Positions 6,337-6,769 of a DNA stretch of 6,769 nt are shown here, piece after piece (the stretch's first letter is position 1; each line of letters starts with the position of its first letter). The stretch covers positions 2,237-9,005 of the forward strand of contig PCTP01000243.1 in the NCBI GenBank assembly GCA_002770795.1, given 5' to 3'. The DNA is from Gammaproteobacteria bacterium CG22_combo_CG10-13_8_21_14_all_40_8 (GTDB taxonomy: Bacteria; Pseudomonadota; Gammaproteobacteria; Enterobacterales; GCA-002770795). A program made the translations under genes and the position numbers. The notes under the pieces were generated by a model that was not told where the DNA came from, searched no databases, and saw nothing but the letters and a program-made list of their open reading frames with translations.

Positions 6337-6359
6337 GTGTTTTTATCAAAAAAACACTT
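6335..6359. repeat. Perfect 10-bp inverted repeat (AT-rich hairpin)
   Basis: AAGTGTTTTT at 6335-6344 pairs perfectly with AAAAACACTT at 6350-6359 around a 5-nt loop. In the direction of ruvAB transcription it is not followed by a T run, so it is a poor intrinsic terminator for ruvA; on the plus strand it is followed by TTTCTT. It may be a transcript-stability or processing hairpin, or a chance A/T palindrome. Confidence 0.6.
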
Positions 6360-6411
6360 TTCTTCCACATTGTTGAGCTTATTTGCATGAAGTCTTCTCA
6401 GTGTGCTGATC

Positions 6412-6769
6412 TTACATGGATTTCAGAGCAAGTCTAATCATCTCTTCAGTGGTTGACACTTCTTTGGCCACTTTGGCAATGGTTTTGGCGGCTTGTTGGG
6501 GATTATAGCCGAGGGAAACTAAAGCAGAGATAGCATCTTGTTCATGATGCTGTGATGGACTCACTGATTGTGATGGCGTTTGGTTGCCGACAACAGACAA
6601 ATCAAAAGACCAATTCTTTAGGCGATCTTTCATTTCCACCACTAAACGTTCAGCTGTTTTCTTGCCAACCCCTGGTAAAGCAGTCAAACCCACATAATCA
6701 TTTTCCATGACTAAATGAATAAAATCATGGGTGTTCATCCCTGATAAAATCGCCAGCGCCATCTTAGGG
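6412..6769 (-). CDS. ruvA: RuvA, Holliday-junction-binding subunit, 5' part cut off by the window
   Basis: RuvA binds four-way DNA junctions as a tetramer and loads RuvB. The frame stays open to the window edge: the codons before the first visible Met (6762) encode P-K, matching the family's conserved G-P-K-x-ALAILSGM, so that Met is internal and not the start. About 80 N-terminal residues (the OB-fold domain I) lie outside. Visible parts, numbered from the internal Met, are the rest of the first helix-hairpin-helix, the second one (LPGVGKKTAERLVVEMKDRL at 29-48), a flexible Q/S/P-rich linker (about 58-73), and domain III (about 74-116), the UBA-like RuvB-contacting domain with DAISALVSLGYNPQQAAK. 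The C-terminus is of normal length and the gene appears intact as far as seen. Confidence 0.97.
   Translation of the reverse strand, partial: PKMALAILSGMNTHDFIHLVMENDYVGLTALPGVGKKTAERLVVEMKDRLKNWSFDLSVVGNQTPSQSVSPSQHHEQDAISALVSLGYNPQQAAKTIAKVAKEVSTTEEMIRLALKSM

Larger units (their letters stand above)
6193..6411 (-). other. ruvA-ruvB spacer without a firm gene
   Basis: These 219 bp separate two genes that usually abut or overlap in gammaproteobacteria. On the minus strand one frame carries two micro-ORFs: 6272-6388 (38 codons, start ATG) and, after TAA and one Lys codon, 6185-6268 (27 codons), whose TGA overlaps the ruvB start. Neither has a convincing Shine-Dalgarno or a recognisable motif. 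The spacer also holds a perfect 10-bp inverted repeat and one promoter-like pair, each listed separately. A plus-strand ORF also crosses the region but begins inside ruvB antisense and is most likely chance. Confidence 0.5.

Noticed and set aside
6335..6359. Intrinsic terminator after ruvA
   Set aside because: The stem is almost all A/T and, in the direction of ruvA transcription, is followed by GAGTC and not by a T run.
6022..6390. Plus-strand ORF of 122 codons running from ruvB antisense through the ruvA-ruvB spacer, with a hydrophobic stretch
   Set aside because: Half of it is antisense to conserved ruvB codons, there is no ribosome-binding site or recognisable motif, and the hydrophobic run comes from T-rich DNA. 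It is the best shadow candidate but unsupported.
1..6769. CRISPR array, tRNA/rRNA, insertion sequence, or a hidden defence or secretion system
   Set aside because: The only repeats are coding repeats of TolB and short homopolymers; nearly all DNA is accounted for by conserved housekeeping genes, and no spacer besides 6193-6411 is long enough to hold another gene.

Overview
This window is a stretch of a gammaproteobacterial chromosome in which every gene lies on the minus strand. Read in the direction of transcription (from high to low coordinates) the order is ruvA (5' part missing) - ruvB - ybgC - tolQ - tolR - tolA - tolB - pal - cpoB (3' part missing). The linkage of ruvAB to ybgC-tolQRAB-pal-cpoB, and protein motifs very close to those of E. 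coli, point to Gammaproteobacteria. The sequence is AT-rich with many A/T-ending codons, which fits a Legionellales/Coxiella-like or other low-GC lineage, but the genus cannot be fixed from this window.

Layout: 6412-6769 holds the C-terminal part of RuvA. A 219-bp spacer (6193-6411) contains a perfect 10-bp inverted repeat, a weak promoter-like match and two micro-ORFs in one frame. 5179-6192 is a complete RuvB. After a 38-bp AT-rich spacer comes the tightly packed Tol-Pal block: ybgC 4730-5140 overlaps tolQ 4000-4740 by 11 nt, tolQ and tolR are 3 nt apart, tolR and tolA share a GTGA overlap, tolA and tolB are 6 nt apart, tolB and pal are 89 bp apart, and pal and cpoB are 12 bp apart.

Function: RuvA and RuvB form the Holliday-junction branch-migration motor. 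TolQ-TolR-TolA is the inner-membrane, proton-motive-force-driven machine that reaches across the periplasm to TolB and the peptidoglycan-bound lipoprotein Pal, constricting the outer membrane at division. CpoB links this machine to peptidoglycan synthesis, and YbgC is the cytoplasmic acyl-CoA thioesterase that travels with the operon. All visible catalytic and functional residues are intact.

This is a conserved housekeeping region. I found no mobile element, CRISPR array, RNA gene or undescribed system. The points worth a second look are modest: the unusual ruvA-ruvB spacer, a 9-A homopolymer inside tolA, a relocated cysteine pair in the TolA C-terminal domain, an approximately 20-residue insertion in the TolB N-terminal domain, and a C7 tract near the ybgC end.
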